A DNA stretch of 64,000 nt from JAFMJV01 sp963800275 (GTDB taxonomy: Bacteria > Chloroflexota > Limnocylindria > Limnocylindrales > CSP1-4), in assembly GCA_963800275.1 (NCBI GenBank), contig CAWDAI010000006.1, positions 248,001-312,000 of the forward strand. Reading direction: 5' to 3'. Of the stretch, positions 43,613-54,740 are shown one piece after another. A program made the translations under genes and the position numbers. The notes below the pieces were generated by a model that was given only the letters and a program-made list of their open reading frames with translations, had not been told where the DNA came from and did not search any database. Position 1 is the stretch's first letter. Each line of letters begins with the position of its first letter.

Positions 43613-44821
43613 ATGAGTGCCAAGATCGACCCGAGCGCCAGCTCGATCCAGGAGAAGCTGCTGTGGGCGGTGGACGAGCTCGCCATCGAGCTGCCGTCCT
43701 GGGCCTTCCTCAACACGGGGACCCGCTTCAAGGTCTGGCAGCATCCGGGCACGCCGCGCAACGTGGAGGAGCGCATCGACGACGCCGGCACCGTGCACCG
43801 CTACACGGGCATCGCGCGCACGGTGGCCTTGCACATCCCTTGGGACAAGACCGCTGACTACACCGGCCTGCTCGAATACCTCAACTCGAAGGACCTCGGT
43901 GTCGGCGGCATCAACTTGAACACCTTCCAGGACGCCGACTACATGCTCGGCTCCATGTGCAACGCCGACCCGGCCGTGCGCGAGAAGGCCCTCGGGGCGC
44001 TCAAGGAGTGCTGTGAGATCGCCGACGAGATGGGCGCCCCGGCGGTCAAGGTCTGGCTCGGTGACGGCACCAACTATCCCGGCCAGGACGATTTGCGCTG
44101 GCGCCGTCACCGCCTCGTCGAGGGGCTCCAGCAGGCCTACGCCTGGCTGCCCGAGCAGGCGCGCATGCTCCTGGAGTACAAGATCTTCGAGCCGGCCTTT
44201 TACTCCACCGACGTGCAGGACTGGGGCCAGGCCATGGCCGTCTGCAACAAGGTCGGTGAGCGGGCCGTGGTGTGCGTGGACACCGGCCACCACAGCCTGG
44301 GCGTCAACATCGAGCAGATCGTGGCCCTGCTGCTGGCGGAGGGCAAGCTTGGTGCCTTCGACCTCAACGACAAGAAGTACGGCGACGACGACCTGATGGT
44401 CGGCTCGATCGACCCGTACCAGATGTTCCGCATCACCCACGAGCTCGTCAACGCCATGCGCGATGACGACGACCCGGTGGCCCAGCGCACGGCCGAGGAC
44501 ACGGTCTACATGCTCGACCAGTGCCACAACATCGAGGCCAAGGTGCCGGCGGTCATCCGCTCGGTGCAGACACTGCAGGAGCTGTTCGCCAAGGCGCTGC
44601 TGGTCGATCGCCCGGCGCTGCTGGAGGCCCAGGCAGGCGGCGACGTGCTCGAGGCCAACAACCTCCTCTGGAGCGCCTTCTTCACCGACGTTCGCGGACC
44701 GCTCGCCGAGCTGCGCCAGGAGCGCGGCCTGCCGGGCGACCCCTTCCACGCCTACCTGCAGAGTGGGGAGGAGGAGGAACGGGCTGCCTCCCGCGTGGGC
44801 GGCGAAGCCCAGAGCTGGTAG
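43613..44821 (+). CDS. rhaI: TIM-barrel sugar isomerase, RhaI-type L-rhamnose isomerase
   Basis: 402 residues, preceded by GAGGAGAC. The N-terminal FLNTGTRFKVWQHPGTPRN and VALHIPWDK segments are characteristic of RhaI-type (Pseudomonas stutzeri-like) isomerases. Metal-ligand strands appear as LLEYKIFEPAFYSTD, VCVDTGHHSLGVN and LGAFDLNDKKYGDDDLMVGSID. It interconverts L-rhamnose and L-rhamnulose and is often promiscuous. No rhamnulokinase or aldolase gene is nearby, so it stands alone here. It is convergent with the ClC gene. Confidence 0.87.
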   Translation: MSAKIDPSASSIQEKLLWAVDELAIELPSWAFLNTGTRFKVWQHPGTPRNVEERIDDAGTVHRYTGIARTVALHIPWDKTADYTGLLEYLNSKDLGVGGINLNTFQDADYMLGSMCNADPAVREKALGALKECCEIADEMGAPAVKVWLGDGTNYPGQDDLRWRRHRLVEGLQQAYAWLPEQARMLLEYKIFEPAFYSTDVQDWGQAMAVCNKVGERAVVCVDTGHHSLGVNIEQIVALLLAEGKLGAFDLNDKKYGDDDLMVGSIDPYQMFRITHELVNAMRDDDDPVAQRTAEDTVYMLDQCHNIEAKVPAVIRSVQTLQELFAKALLVDRPALLEAQAGGDVLEANNLLWSAFFTDVRGPLAELRQERGLPGDPFHAYLQSGEEEERAASRVGGEAQSW

Positions 44822-44860
44822 CCGCCCTCCGTCGCTGATCCCGATCGCCGCTGGTTCGCG

Positions 44861-46198
44861 CTAGGCCCCTGGGTCCGCGTCGGGACCGGCCTCTTCGTGC
44901 CCACTCGCCTGGGCGCGTTCAGCCATGATCGTGCGAACGCCTGCGACGACGAGTGAGGCGGTGCCTACGGCGATCAGGATCGGCGCTGTCTGGAGCGTCC
45001 CGACCTGGGTCAGGAGCACCGCGAGGAGGACCAGCGAGAACGGCGCCGAAACGATGGCGCCCGGGACCGCCGCGAGCATGCAGGTGAACGCCAGCCCCAA
45101 GGGCACGTCTGGGAGCACGTGGTTGATGAGGACGCCCGATGTGCCACCGATGAACAGGATCGGGAAGATGGGACCGCCGATGAAGCCGCTCGCCGAGCTC
45201 ACCGCGAAGGCCACCATCTTGCCCACGAGGATCGCCAGCAGGAGCCCGAGTCCAAGCGTCTGCGCGTCCGCCAGCACGAGCGCGAGTTGGTCGCTCCCGG
45301 TGAAGGCGGTCAGCGGCACGACCACCGCGATGAGTCCGAAGACCGCTCCGCCGATGACGGGCTTGACGATCTCGCTGACGCGCAGCCGCGCGAAGACCTT
45401 GCCGGCCGCCATGCGCAAGGCCACTGTCGCGATGGCCATGGCTGCCGACACGAGCCCGAGCCCTACCCCAGCCACCAGGTGCCAATCCTCGTAGTCGTAT
45501 TGAGGGATCGTGTAGACGCCGAGGAACACGCTCCCGATGATGGCGAAGTAGACGCCGAACGCCACGCTTGAGGCCACCAGACTTCCGAAGAACACCCGCT
45601 CGAAGCGCAGCCGCGGCGGGCGCGCGACCTCGACGACGAGGGCCATGGCCACGAGAGGGCTGGAGAAGAGGCCACCGAATGCGCCGGCCATGCCGCTGAG
45701 CGTCAGTGACCTGGTGTCGTCGTCTCCGAGACCGCGGAGCTTGGCCATCCAGCCTGCGGTACCGCCGCCGACCTGCCCGAGGGCGACCTCGGGCCCGAGG
45801 CTGGCCCCACCGATCAGTGACACCGCAGAGACCGCGACGATCGCTGGCATGGCGCGCTCGTCGACGTGCTCGTCCTGGAGGTCCTTGATCAGGCCTGCTG
45901 TCTGCGGGGGCACCTTCAGCACTCGGCGGAGGAGGCCCACGACGAGACCCGCGACCGCGGCCACCGCCACCCACCAGACCGGTCCCTCGAACCAGCCGGT
46001 GCCCGGCTCACCGTAGACGGTGGCGCCTACGCCGGTCACACGCAGGAATACCATGCCCGCGGCCGCCCCGACCACGCCCAGCAGCGCGGCATAGCCGAGC
46101 AGACGCCAGAAGCTCCGCCTGCGCGACTCGGCCGATGCGGTCGTCAAACTCGAAACGTCGCTCACCTTGATCCACTCCACCTCTGCGCTTCGACCCAT
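44861..46198 (-). CDS. ClC-family chloride channel/transporter
   Basis: 445 residues with about ten hydrophobic segments. ClC selectivity motifs are visible: GGASLGPEVALGQVG (the GxEGP-type loop, here SLGPE) and SGFIGGPIFPILFIGG (GxFxP-type). AGMAGAFGGLFSSPLVAMALVVE is also conserved in the family. It likely moves Cl- or F- across the membrane, with or without proton exchange; the gating glutamate is not certain from the sequence. The start at 46198 may be too early, as the first 20 codons lie before the hydrophobic core. A 7-bp dyad (46214-46235) lies just upstream. Confidence 0.9.
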   Translation of the reverse strand: MGRSAEVEWIKVSDVSSLTTASAESRRRSFWRLLGYAALLGVVGAAAGMVFLRVTGVGATVYGEPGTGWFEGPVWWVAVAAVAGLVVGLLRRVLKVPPQTAGLIKDLQDEHVDERAMPAIVAVSAVSLIGGASLGPEVALGQVGGGTAGWMAKLRGLGDDDTRSLTLSGMAGAFGGLFSSPLVAMALVVEVARPPRLRFERVFFGSLVASSVAFGVYFAIIGSVFLGVYTIPQYDYEDWHLVAGVGLGLVSAAMAIATVALRMAAGKVFARLRVSEIVKPVIGGAVFGLIAVVVPLTAFTGSDQLALVLADAQTLGLGLLLAILVGKMVAFAVSSASGFIGGPIFPILFIGGTSGVLINHVLPDVPLGLAFTCMLAAVPGAIVSAPFSLVLLAVLLTQVGTLQTAPILIAVGTASLVVAGVRTIMAERAQASGHEEAGPDADPGA

Positions 46199-46295
46199 GG
46201 CGCTGGCCGCCGGCTCGACGGACCCTCGCGTCGAGACTAGCGCCTACTCAGACGCTGGCGCTGGGCGAAGCGTCAGGTACACACCCTTGGCGCGG

Positions 46296-46311
46296 GTGAA
46301 CTTCGGCGGCG
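46296..46311 (+). repeat. left target-site duplication of the IS element
   Basis: GTGAACTTCGGCGGCG, repeated directly at 47756-47771 on the other side of the element. A 16-bp direct repeat fits the long duplications of IS1202/ISNCY-type elements. Confidence 0.85.
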
Positions 46312-47755
46312 TGTCGACGGCCAGCGACTTTGTCACTCTTGCGGCCAGCGACTTTGTCACCGACGCTTGGACGGTCGACGCCACGGATGATCGGCAGCGG
46401 GTCGCCATGGCCCCGTCCTGGTCCTCGGCGATGGCTGGTCCCCGAGTGGGACGTCTTCGACCCGTGTGGTGGGCGTGGGGCCGGCGCGTCTCATCGGCCG
46501 CGCGCGGAGTTCCGCGGCGGACGGCGGTGCGCTGACGAGCGGCTGCCAGGTGTGCCCTCGAGTTCCGCCCACAGGCTGCCGTCGAGCCGCTCCGCGACGA
46601 TGATCTCGCGACCCGCCCGGGTCCGGCCATCGGACCGACGGGGCAGGGACAGGGCTCCACCATCCCAGGCGATCGTATTGTCGCGGGCCACGGTGCGCCG
46701 GTACCAGAACGCGAACACGGCCTCGGCCGACAGGCCCTCGGGCCACGCCCTCCACGCGGGCATCGGATCGACCGCGGGTACCGCGAACCGCTCGTTGTGG
46801 CGGGCGAGGTAGCCGGGCAGGAAGGCGTTCGCCTCGTCGATGGTGGTGATGCCGGCCAGACGCAGCTCCGTCACGAGCCGGTCCTGGGCCGTCCCCCACA
46901 GCCGCTCCACGCGACCCTTCGCCTCGGGCGACGAGGCGGGTATCCAGCCGATGCCCGCCAGCTCCAGGGCACGTCCCACCTGCGTCGGCTGCCGCTCCCC
47001 GGCCAGTTCTTCGAGGATGCTCGGCGCCTCGCGCGGATCCCGCTTGAAGATGCCGTGGTGGTCGGTGTAGAAGGCCCAGGGGAGGCCGTGGTCGTGGCTC
47101 GTCTGGGTCAGCACCTCGAGGTAGCCTGCGGCATCCTCCTGCGTCCGGAACGTACCACCGGTCACGTGGCTCGTGGCGTCGTCGATGGCGCCCACGAGCG
47201 TCGCGAAGGGATGGTCCGGGCCGAACCAGCGATGTTTGCTGCCATCGGCCTGGAGCAGCTGTCCGGCTCGCTCCTTCCGGGGTCGGCGGCTTCGGTGGCG
47301 GGGCGCGCGGTGGGGAACCGGCGAGGGCCGACCCTCCTCGTCGAGGATCCGCCGCAAGGTCCGGACCGGGACGATGATGCCCTCGTGCGCCTCGAGCAAC
47401 TCGGCGAGATGGGCCCGGTTGATGTCCCTGTATCGATCGTCCACGAGCCCCAGGATGCGGGTCCGCAGATCTGCATCGGTGCGGTTCACCGGACGGCGTC
47501 CCCGGTTGCCGTGGACCAGGGCCAGCGCACCCGATCCCAACCAGGCGGCGAGCAGACGGCGGACCTGGCGACCGGACACCGCGAGGATGGCCGCGGCCTG
47601 GTCGAGATCGATCGTGCCATCCCGGAGATGGGTGAGGACATCGACCCGGCGGATGATCGCAGGGTCGTCGAGCGGATCGTCGGTCGGTTCCATGCGAGCG
47701 ACCGTGACAAAGTCGCTGGCCGTTCACCCCGGACATAGTCGCTGGCCGTTCACAA
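46312..47755 (-). mobile_element. ISNCY/IS1202-like insertion sequence
   Basis: A 1.44-kb element carrying one DDE transposase. Its ends are inverted (TGTCGACGGCCAGCGACT at left; TGTGAACGGCCAGCGACT read inward from the right). Each end contains two copies of a CGGCCAGCGACT(T/A)TGTC subterminal motif (46318 and 46342 at left; 47704-47722 and 47733-47748, inverted, at right), likely transposase-binding sites. Matching 16-bp direct repeats flank it, so the insertion looks recent. It landed between the ClC promoter region and the hrcA promoter. Confidence 0.88.
46491..47693 (-). CDS. ISNCY-family (IS1202-like) DDE transposase
   Basis: 400 residues. An N-terminal helix-turn-helix (LDQAAAILAVSGRQVRRLL) is followed by an Arg-rich linker. 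The integrase-fold core has a DDE triad visible in LLQADGSKHRWFG (D), AFYTDHHGIFK (D) and SSPEAKGRVERLWG (E). The SPEAKGRVERLWGT block is a signature of this transposase group. The C-terminal domain is Arg/Pro-rich. The gene is complete and unbroken, so the element may still be active. It is oriented away from hrcA. Confidence 0.9.
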   Translation of the reverse strand: MEPTDDPLDDPAIIRRVDVLTHLRDGTIDLDQAAAILAVSGRQVRRLLAAWLGSGALALVHGNRGRRPVNRTDADLRTRILGLVDDRYRDINRAHLAELLEAHEGIIVPVRTLRRILDEEGRPSPVPHRAPRHRSRRPRKERAGQLLQADGSKHRWFGPDHPFATLVGAIDDATSHVTGGTFRTQEDAAGYLEVLTQTSHDHGLPWAFYTDHHGIFKRDPREAPSILEELAGERQPTQVGRALELAGIGWIPASSPEAKGRVERLWGTAQDRLVTELRLAGITTIDEANAFLPGYLARHNERFAVPAVDPMPAWRAWPEGLSAEAVFAFWYRRTVARDNTIAWDGGALSLPRRSDGRTRAGREIIVAERLDGSLWAELEGTPGSRSSAHRRPPRNSARGR

Positions 47756-47771
47756 GTGAACTTCGGCGGCG
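47756..47771 (+). repeat. right target-site duplication of the IS element
   Basis: An identical copy of the left 16-bp repeat (46296-46311). Its last base directly precedes the TTGACA -35 box of the hrcA promoter. Confidence 0.85.
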
Positions 47772-47801
47772 TTGACACTCAGGACAGGTGACTGATAGGA
47801 T
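47772..47801 (+). promoter_or_regulatory. housekeeping-type promoter of hrcA-grpE
   Basis: A consensus -35 TTGACA (47772-47777), an 18-bp spacer and -10-like TAGGAT (47796-47801). Transcription would start near 47808, just ahead of the CIRCE element. Confidence 0.7.
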
Positions 47802-47814
47802 AAGGCTCGTAACG

Positions 47815-47841
47815 TTAGCACTCGTGAGGTTAGAGTGCTAA
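47815..47841. promoter_or_regulatory. CIRCE operator (HrcA-binding site)
   Basis: TTAGCACTC-N9-GAGTGCTAA, a perfect match to the CIRCE consensus, 39 bp before hrcA. HrcA binds it to repress heat-shock genes, so the hrcA-grpE-dnaK genes are autoregulated. Confidence 0.98.
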
Positions 47842-47880
47842 CTCCGAACCGGGACCGAAACAGACGAGGACGAAGATCGA

Positions 47881-48945
47881 TTGGCCAGGCGCAAGGTACG
47901 CCCGGGACCGCTGGAGGACCGCTCCGCGGCCATCCTGCGGGCGATCATCGAGGAATACGTCGCCACCGCGCAGCCTGTGGGCAGCGTGGCGCTGGTGCAG
48001 AAGTACGCGCTCTCGGTCAGCCCCGCCACGGTGCGTAACATCATGGCCGAGCTCGAGACCGCGGAGCTGCTGGACCACCCGCATACGAGCGCGGGACGGG
48101 TGCCTACCGACCGTGGCTACCGACTCTACGTGGAGTCGATCTCCGACCAGGTCACGCTGGCGCCGGTGGAGCAGCTGATGATCCGCCACCAGTTCGGCCA
48201 GGTGGAGTTCGCCAATGAGCAGTGGTTCCGGCTGGCGGCATCCACGCTTGCGAGCGCGACCCGGGCGGCGGCCATCGCCACGCCCATCAAGCCGCCCTCC
48301 TGCCGCATCCGGCGCATCGACATCGTGCCCACGGCCGAGCGTTCGGCGAGCCTCCTGCTGGTCATGGCCGTCGGTCCCGTCAAGCAGGTGCTGCTGACGC
48401 TCGAGCACGAGTACCGCGCCTCCGAGCTGGAGGAGATCGCCCGCGGCGTCGATCGTGTGCTCAAGGCCAAGACGACCCCGGAGGTGGACGCCGTGCTCGA
48501 CACGCTGCGTGAGCGTCCGGGTTCGGTGGACCCCCTGTTCACCCAGGCCGTCCAGCGCGTGTCGCGGGTGATGCACGAGTTCGATGCCAATGCCATCGAG
48601 GAGGTCTTCAGCGAGGGCCTGCTCAATGTCATGGAGGAGCCCGAGTTCGCGCGTTCCGAGCACCTGCGTCGGGTCTTCTCGGTGCTGCAGGACCGGGCCT
48701 ACCTTGGTGGCCTGGCGCAGCGCCTGATCGCCTCGAATGACGTGACCGTCTTCATCGGCCGCGAGAACCAGCATGAAGAGATGCACGACGTCTCCCTCGT
48801 CGTCGCTCCCTACGGCCGTTCCGATCGCGCCATCGGCGTCGTCGGTGTCATCGGCCCCACGCGCATGGCCTACCCCCATGCCATCTCCACGGTCCGCTAC
48901 GTGCGCGGCCTCATGAACGAATTGGTGGATCACCTATACGCATGA
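47881..48945 (+). CDS. hrcA: heat-inducible transcription repressor HrcA
   Basis: 354 residues, family length, starting with TTG. The N-terminal winged helix (RSAAILRAIIEEYVATAQPVGS, VSPATVRNIMAELETAELLDHPHTSAGRVPTDRGYRLYV) is highly characteristic. The GAF-like dimerisation domain and the C-terminal GVVGVIGPTRMAYPHAISTVRYV complete the family pattern. HrcA represses chaperone genes through CIRCE and is kept folded by GroEL. The stop overlaps grpE by 4 bp. Confidence 0.97.
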   Translation: MARRKVRPGPLEDRSAAILRAIIEEYVATAQPVGSVALVQKYALSVSPATVRNIMAELETAELLDHPHTSAGRVPTDRGYRLYVESISDQVTLAPVEQLMIRHQFGQVEFANEQWFRLAASTLASATRAAAIATPIKPPSCRIRRIDIVPTAERSASLLLVMAVGPVKQVLLTLEHEYRASELEEIARGVDRVLKAKTTPEVDAVLDTLRERPGSVDPLFTQAVQRVSRVMHEFDANAIEEVFSEGLLNVMEEPEFARSEHLRRVFSVLQDRAYLGGLAQRLIASNDVTVFIGRENQHEEMHDVSLVVAPYGRSDRAIGVVGVIGPTRMAYPHAISTVRYVRGLMNELVDHLYA

Positions 48946-49559
48946 AAGACGAACACGAGGGCGCCGACGGCGTCCCCACCAACGGCAATCCCGAGCAGGC
49001 CAAGGCCAGTGCCGCCAAGCGTGGTGGCACCCGAGCCGAGGAGCGCATCGCGGAGCTTGATACCGCCGGAGCTTCGCTGAGCGCGCGCATCGATGAGCTG
49101 ACCGAGCAGCTGGAGGCTGCGGAGCAGCGGGCGGAGGAGGCAGAGGCCGGCTGGCAGCGGGCCCGCGCCGACTACGCCAACCTCAAACGGCGGACCGAGG
49201 AGCAGCAGGCGGAGGCCGCAGGCCTCGCCGGTGACCGGCTGCTCATCCGCGTGCTGGACCTCGCCGACGATTTCGACCTCGCGGTCGAGCACGTGCCGGC
49301 CGACGCCCAGGACAGCCCCTGGGTCGGCGGCATCACGGCCATCGATCGCAAGCTCCGGGCGCTGCTCGAGGCCGAGGGCATCGAGGACATGGGCGGCGAG
49401 GGCGAGCCCTTCGACCCCCAGACGCAGCAGGCCATCAGCTACGAGGACACCGCCGACGTGCCCGACGGCACGGTCATCAAGGTCCTCCAGCGCGGCTTCA
49501 CCATCCGTGGCCGGGTGCTGAGGCCGGCCCTCGTGGCAGTCGCCCGCAACGACGGCTGA
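48942..49559 (+). CDS. grpE: nucleotide exchange factor GrpE
   Basis: 205 residues. A long N-terminal coiled coil (about 30-80, rich in Glu/Ala/Leu) is followed by the GrpE core: RADYANLKRRTEEQQ, LLIRVLDLADDFDLAVEHVP and the C-terminal beta domain with VIKVLQRGFTIRGRVLRPALVAVA. It releases ADP from DnaK. The ATG overlaps the hrcA stop (ATGA), so the two are coupled. 86 bp separate it from dnaK. Confidence 0.96.
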   Translation: MKDEHEGADGVPTNGNPEQAKASAAKRGGTRAEERIAELDTAGASLSARIDELTEQLEAAEQRAEEAEAGWQRARADYANLKRRTEEQQAEAAGLAGDRLLIRVLDLADDFDLAVEHVPADAQDSPWVGGITAIDRKLRALLEAEGIEDMGGEGEPFDPQTQQAISYEDTADVPDGTVIKVLQRGFTIRGRVLRPALVAVARNDG

Positions 49560-49645
49560 CGACGGACTGCCCATCACCAAGCGATCACGACACGACCAGG
49601 ACCAATCAGGAAACCCGACTCCCCAGACAAGGAGGACCCACCTAC

Positions 49646-51574
<1,929 letters not shown>

Positions 51575-51610
51575 ACCCGGGCGGGGTGGCGTATCCCGTC
51601 CGCCACACCC

Positions 51611-53119
51611 ATGCTCGATCGTTCACGCGGTGTCATGAAGCGCCTCCGGGGTGACCCGGGGGCGCCTTCCCCATCTGCGCGCAAGCGCCAGCGAGCGACG
51701 CCACCGAACGTGATCGGCAAGGGTCCGCTGCTCTCTGCTCCGGGTCTGCGCCTGGGGGTCGTGGTCATCGTGCGCGACGAGGCACCCTACCTCGACGAAT
51801 GGCTGGCCTACCACCACGCGCTCGGCGTCCAGCACTTCCTCATCTACGACAACGGCAGCACCGACGCCCTGCCCGAGGTCGTCGAGCCGTGGCTTAACCA
51901 CGGCCTGGTCACGCTGCTGCACTGGCCCCTGCCAGGCGGCCAGATCGACGCCTACTCCCACGCCCTCCGCTTCTTCGGCCCATCCTTCGAGTGGCTCGCC
52001 TTCTTCGACGTGGATGAGTTCGTGGTGCCCTTGGTGGACGACGACATCCCCGCGCTGCTGGCACGCTTCCCTGACGCTGCGGACGTGCGCATCCCGCGCG
52101 TGGACTTCGGGTTCTCCGGCTACCGCCAGCCGCCCGAGGCGCTGACCATCGAGGCCTACACTGAGGTGGCCGACGTCTTTGGCCGTGACCCGTCCAAGCC
52201 GCCGCGCGTCAAGACGGCGCTGCGGCCGGGATCCGTCTCGGCCATGGGCATCCACACCGCCACCCTGGCCGACGACCCGCGCGGGCCGGACGGCGAGCCG
52301 GTTCCCAGCCGGACGGTGGGCAAGCCCTGCTGGGAGTATGTCCAGCTGAACCATTACTACACGCGATCGTTCGAGGAGTTCGAGGCCAAGCGCTTCCGCG
52401 GCTCGGCCACCGGTCGCATCGCCCGCCCGGCCATCCCCTTCGACCTGCCGGCGCTGGGCGTGAACGACTCCGCGGCCCGTTTCGCCGATCGCACGCGGGC
52501 GATGATGGAACACATGGCCAGCCTCGCACCCAGCCCCTACCGCTACGGCAGCGAGCTGGAGCTGCGGCAGTTCCCGCGCTTCAACGACCTGGGTCTGTTC
52601 GCCGAGTTCGCGGTCGCGAACATCCTGGCCGAGGAGCCCGAGCCACGTCGTGAGCCTGCGCTGCGCCTGACCAACCTGTTCAGCGAGGGTATCGGCTTCG
52701 TGGGCGTGGTCAGCGGCTTCGATCACGAGTTCCATGTGGGCGAGCTCTCCGGCTCGATCCATCTCCAGCCCTTGCTCGAACGCGCCCGTGGTGCCTTGCT
52801 CGCGACGCTCGCGGAGGCCGAGGTCAGCGACGGCGCGGTCAGGTTCGACGTCGAGGCCGACGGCCGGCGACGGGTCTACGCCGTGGGGTTGGTGGTCAGC
52901 GCCACCACTGACACACGCCTCGTCGCCCACCTCGAGCGCGCGGCAGGTGAGGCGCAGGAGGCAGCCCCGCTGGAGCTGAGGTTCGACGCCGGCAAGATCT
53001 ATGCGGGCGTGGTGGAGCTGGCTGCGGAGCCTCTGCTCGTCGATGCCGTCACGATCGCGCTGGCCTCGGGTGATGGCCAGATCGATGTGCGCGACCTCTT
53101 CCTGATGGCCTATGGCTGA
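51611..53119 (+). CDS. GT92/DUF23-like glycosyltransferase, tandem copy 1
   Basis: 502 residues. A basic N-terminal tail is followed by a GT-A-like core: VVVIVRDEAPYLDEWLAYHHALGVQ, FLIYDNGSTD, the DxD-type FFDVDEFVVP, and the GT92-like acceptor segment LNHYYTRSFEEFEAKRFRGSATG. The C-terminal 150 residues form a separate beta-rich region ending DVRDLFLMAYG that recurs in the next two genes. No membrane helix is seen, so it probably works on the cytoplasmic face. The nucleotide sugar and acceptor are unknown. It overlaps copy 2 by 8 bp. Confidence 0.8.
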   Translation: MLDRSRGVMKRLRGDPGAPSPSARKRQRATPPNVIGKGPLLSAPGLRLGVVVIVRDEAPYLDEWLAYHHALGVQHFLIYDNGSTDALPEVVEPWLNHGLVTLLHWPLPGGQIDAYSHALRFFGPSFEWLAFFDVDEFVVPLVDDDIPALLARFPDAADVRIPRVDFGFSGYRQPPEALTIEAYTEVADVFGRDPSKPPRVKTALRPGSVSAMGIHTATLADDPRGPDGEPVPSRTVGKPCWEYVQLNHYYTRSFEEFEAKRFRGSATGRIARPAIPFDLPALGVNDSAARFADRTRAMMEHMASLAPSPYRYGSELELRQFPRFNDLGLFAEFAVANILAEEPEPRREPALRLTNLFSEGIGFVGVVSGFDHEFHVGELSGSIHLQPLLERARGALLATLAEAEVSDGAVRFDVEADGRRRVYAVGLVVSATTDTRLVAHLERAAGEAQEAAPLELRFDAGKIYAGVVELAAEPLLVDAVTIALASGDGQIDVRDLFLMAYG

Positions 53120-54731
53120 ATCCGCCCGCGGGGGCCGCTTGCGGGGCAGCCTGGGCCGACTGCTGGGGGCCGGGGGCAGCCCGTCCGTCGTGCCCGCCGA
53201 CGCCGGAGCGCCGGGCCGCGCCCGCAAGACTCCGGGCAAGATGCGCCGGGCCAAACCGCCCAACGTCCGCGGTCGCGGTCCGCTGCTTGACGGCCCGGGC
53301 CTCGGCGTGGCCATCGTGGCCATCGTCAAGGACGAGGTCGACTACCTCGAGGAGTGGCTGGCCTATCACATCGCGCTCAGCGTGAGCCACTTCTTCATCT
53401 ACGACAACGGCAGCACCGATGGCAGTGCTGCCTTGCTGGAGCGCTACATCAACCACGGCCTGGTGACGCGCATCGACTGGCCCCTCGGCGGCGGCCAACT
53501 GGCGGCCTACAACCACGCGCTGCGCATGTTCGGCACGACCGCCGACTGGCTGGCCTTCTACGACCCCGACGAGTTCCTGGTGCCGCTCCTCGACGACGAC
53601 ATCCCGGCCTTCCTGGCGCGTTTCCCCGAGGCCGCCGACGTGCGCGTGCCGCGCGTGGAGATCGGCTTCAGCGGCCACCGTCGCAAGCCGCAGGGGCTGA
53701 CCATCGACAACTACACCCAGGTGGCCGATGTGCTCGGGCTCGGCACGGCTGCGCCGCCACGGGTGAAGTCGATCGTACGCCCGCGCGCGGTCTCGGCCGT
53801 GGACATCCACCTGGCCTTCCCGGCTGACGTCCCGGCGGCAGGCCAGCCAACGCGCACGTACGAGGCGGAAGTCAGCGGCGTGGCCCAACTGTCGCACTAC
53901 TACACGCGCTCGTTCGAGGAGTTCGAGGCCAAGCGCTTCCGCGGGTCTGCCACCGGCCGCATCGCCCGCCCGGCTGTGGACTTCGACCTCCCGACCCTGG
54001 CCACCAACGACGCGGCCGCGCGTTTCTCGGCGCGGACGCGGACGACCCTCGAGTGGCTGGCGCGCCTCGATCCGCGGCCGTACACCTACGGCAGCCAGCT
54101 CGGCTTCGCCTACTTCCCGCGGCCCAACGACCTGTTTCGCTTCGGCGAGTTCGCGTTGGCCAACTACGCGGCCGGCCTGGACGAGGCGGGCCGGTTCGCG
54201 ACGGTGCGGCTGGTGAACCTGTATGACGGCGTGGGCCTCGTGGCCGACCTGTCCGACCAGCCGGTCGTCCCGGCACGCGACGCGCTGTCGGGCTCGGCGC
54301 ACGTGGAGGCCCTCGTGGAGCACATGCGCGGCCGACTCGTGAACAGCCTCTCGCTGGCACCGGAGCTGCCGGTCAGCGGCGCCTCCACGAGGGCGGGGCT
54401 GACCCTTGCGGGGGACGGCCCGGCCAGCGTGACCTTCAAGGGGGGCGAGGCGGAGCTGGCGGTGCCCCTCCCGCGCGACGAGAAGCTGCGCTGCTACAGC
54501 CTGGGCTTCCTGCTCGCGAGCACGGGCCCCGTGCACCTGCGGGCGGAGATCATCGCTGAGCAAGGCGACGAGCTCGCGGTCACCGACCTTGACCTGCCAC
54601 CCTCCAGCAGCCTGGCGGGCATCGTGGAGATCGCCGAGCGGCCCGTGGCCGGCAGCCGCCTGCGCCTCCGGCTGACGGGCGAGGTCGAGGTGGTCACGCT
54701 CTACGACCTCTTCATCATCGCGACCGGGTAG
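53112..54731 (+). CDS. GT92/DUF23-like glycosyltransferase, tandem copy 2
   Basis: 539 residues, closest to copy 1. The shared N-terminal linker (AKPPNVRGRGPLLDGPGL) precedes VAIVAIVKDEVDYLEEWLAYHIAL, FFIYDNGSTD, the metal-binding-type FYDPDEFLVP and LSHYYTRSFEEFEAKRFRGSATGRIARPA, which is nearly identical to copy 1. The C-terminal beta-rich region ends LYDLFIIATG. The high identity around the YTRSFEEF segment suggests the same acceptor class. It overlaps copy 1 by 8 bp and is 9 bp from copy 3, so the three form one transcription unit. Confidence 0.8.
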   Translation: MAESARGGRLRGSLGRLLGAGGSPSVVPADAGAPGRARKTPGKMRRAKPPNVRGRGPLLDGPGLGVAIVAIVKDEVDYLEEWLAYHIALSVSHFFIYDNGSTDGSAALLERYINHGLVTRIDWPLGGGQLAAYNHALRMFGTTADWLAFYDPDEFLVPLLDDDIPAFLARFPEAADVRVPRVEIGFSGHRRKPQGLTIDNYTQVADVLGLGTAAPPRVKSIVRPRAVSAVDIHLAFPADVPAAGQPTRTYEAEVSGVAQLSHYYTRSFEEFEAKRFRGSATGRIARPAVDFDLPTLATNDAAARFSARTRTTLEWLARLDPRPYTYGSQLGFAYFPRPNDLFRFGEFALANYAAGLDEAGRFATVRLVNLYDGVGLVADLSDQPVVPARDALSGSAHVEALVEHMRGRLVNSLSLAPELPVSGASTRAGLTLAGDGPASVTFKGGEAELAVPLPRDEKLRCYSLGFLLASTGPVHLRAEIIAEQGDELAVTDLDLPPSSSLAGIVEIAERPVAGSRLRLRLTGEVEVVTLYDLFIIATG

Positions 54732-54740
54732 GCTGCCCGG

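Noticed and set aside
43613..47755. Composite transposon or genomic island between hemW and hrcA
   Set aside because: Only one IS copy is present and there are no integrase, att repeats or tRNA junctions; base composition looks like the rest.
46357..47778. 473-codon minus-strand frame across the IS element
   Set aside because: Overlaps the DDE transposase in another frame, spans the IS end and target repeat, and is Pro/Arg/Gly-rich without motifs.
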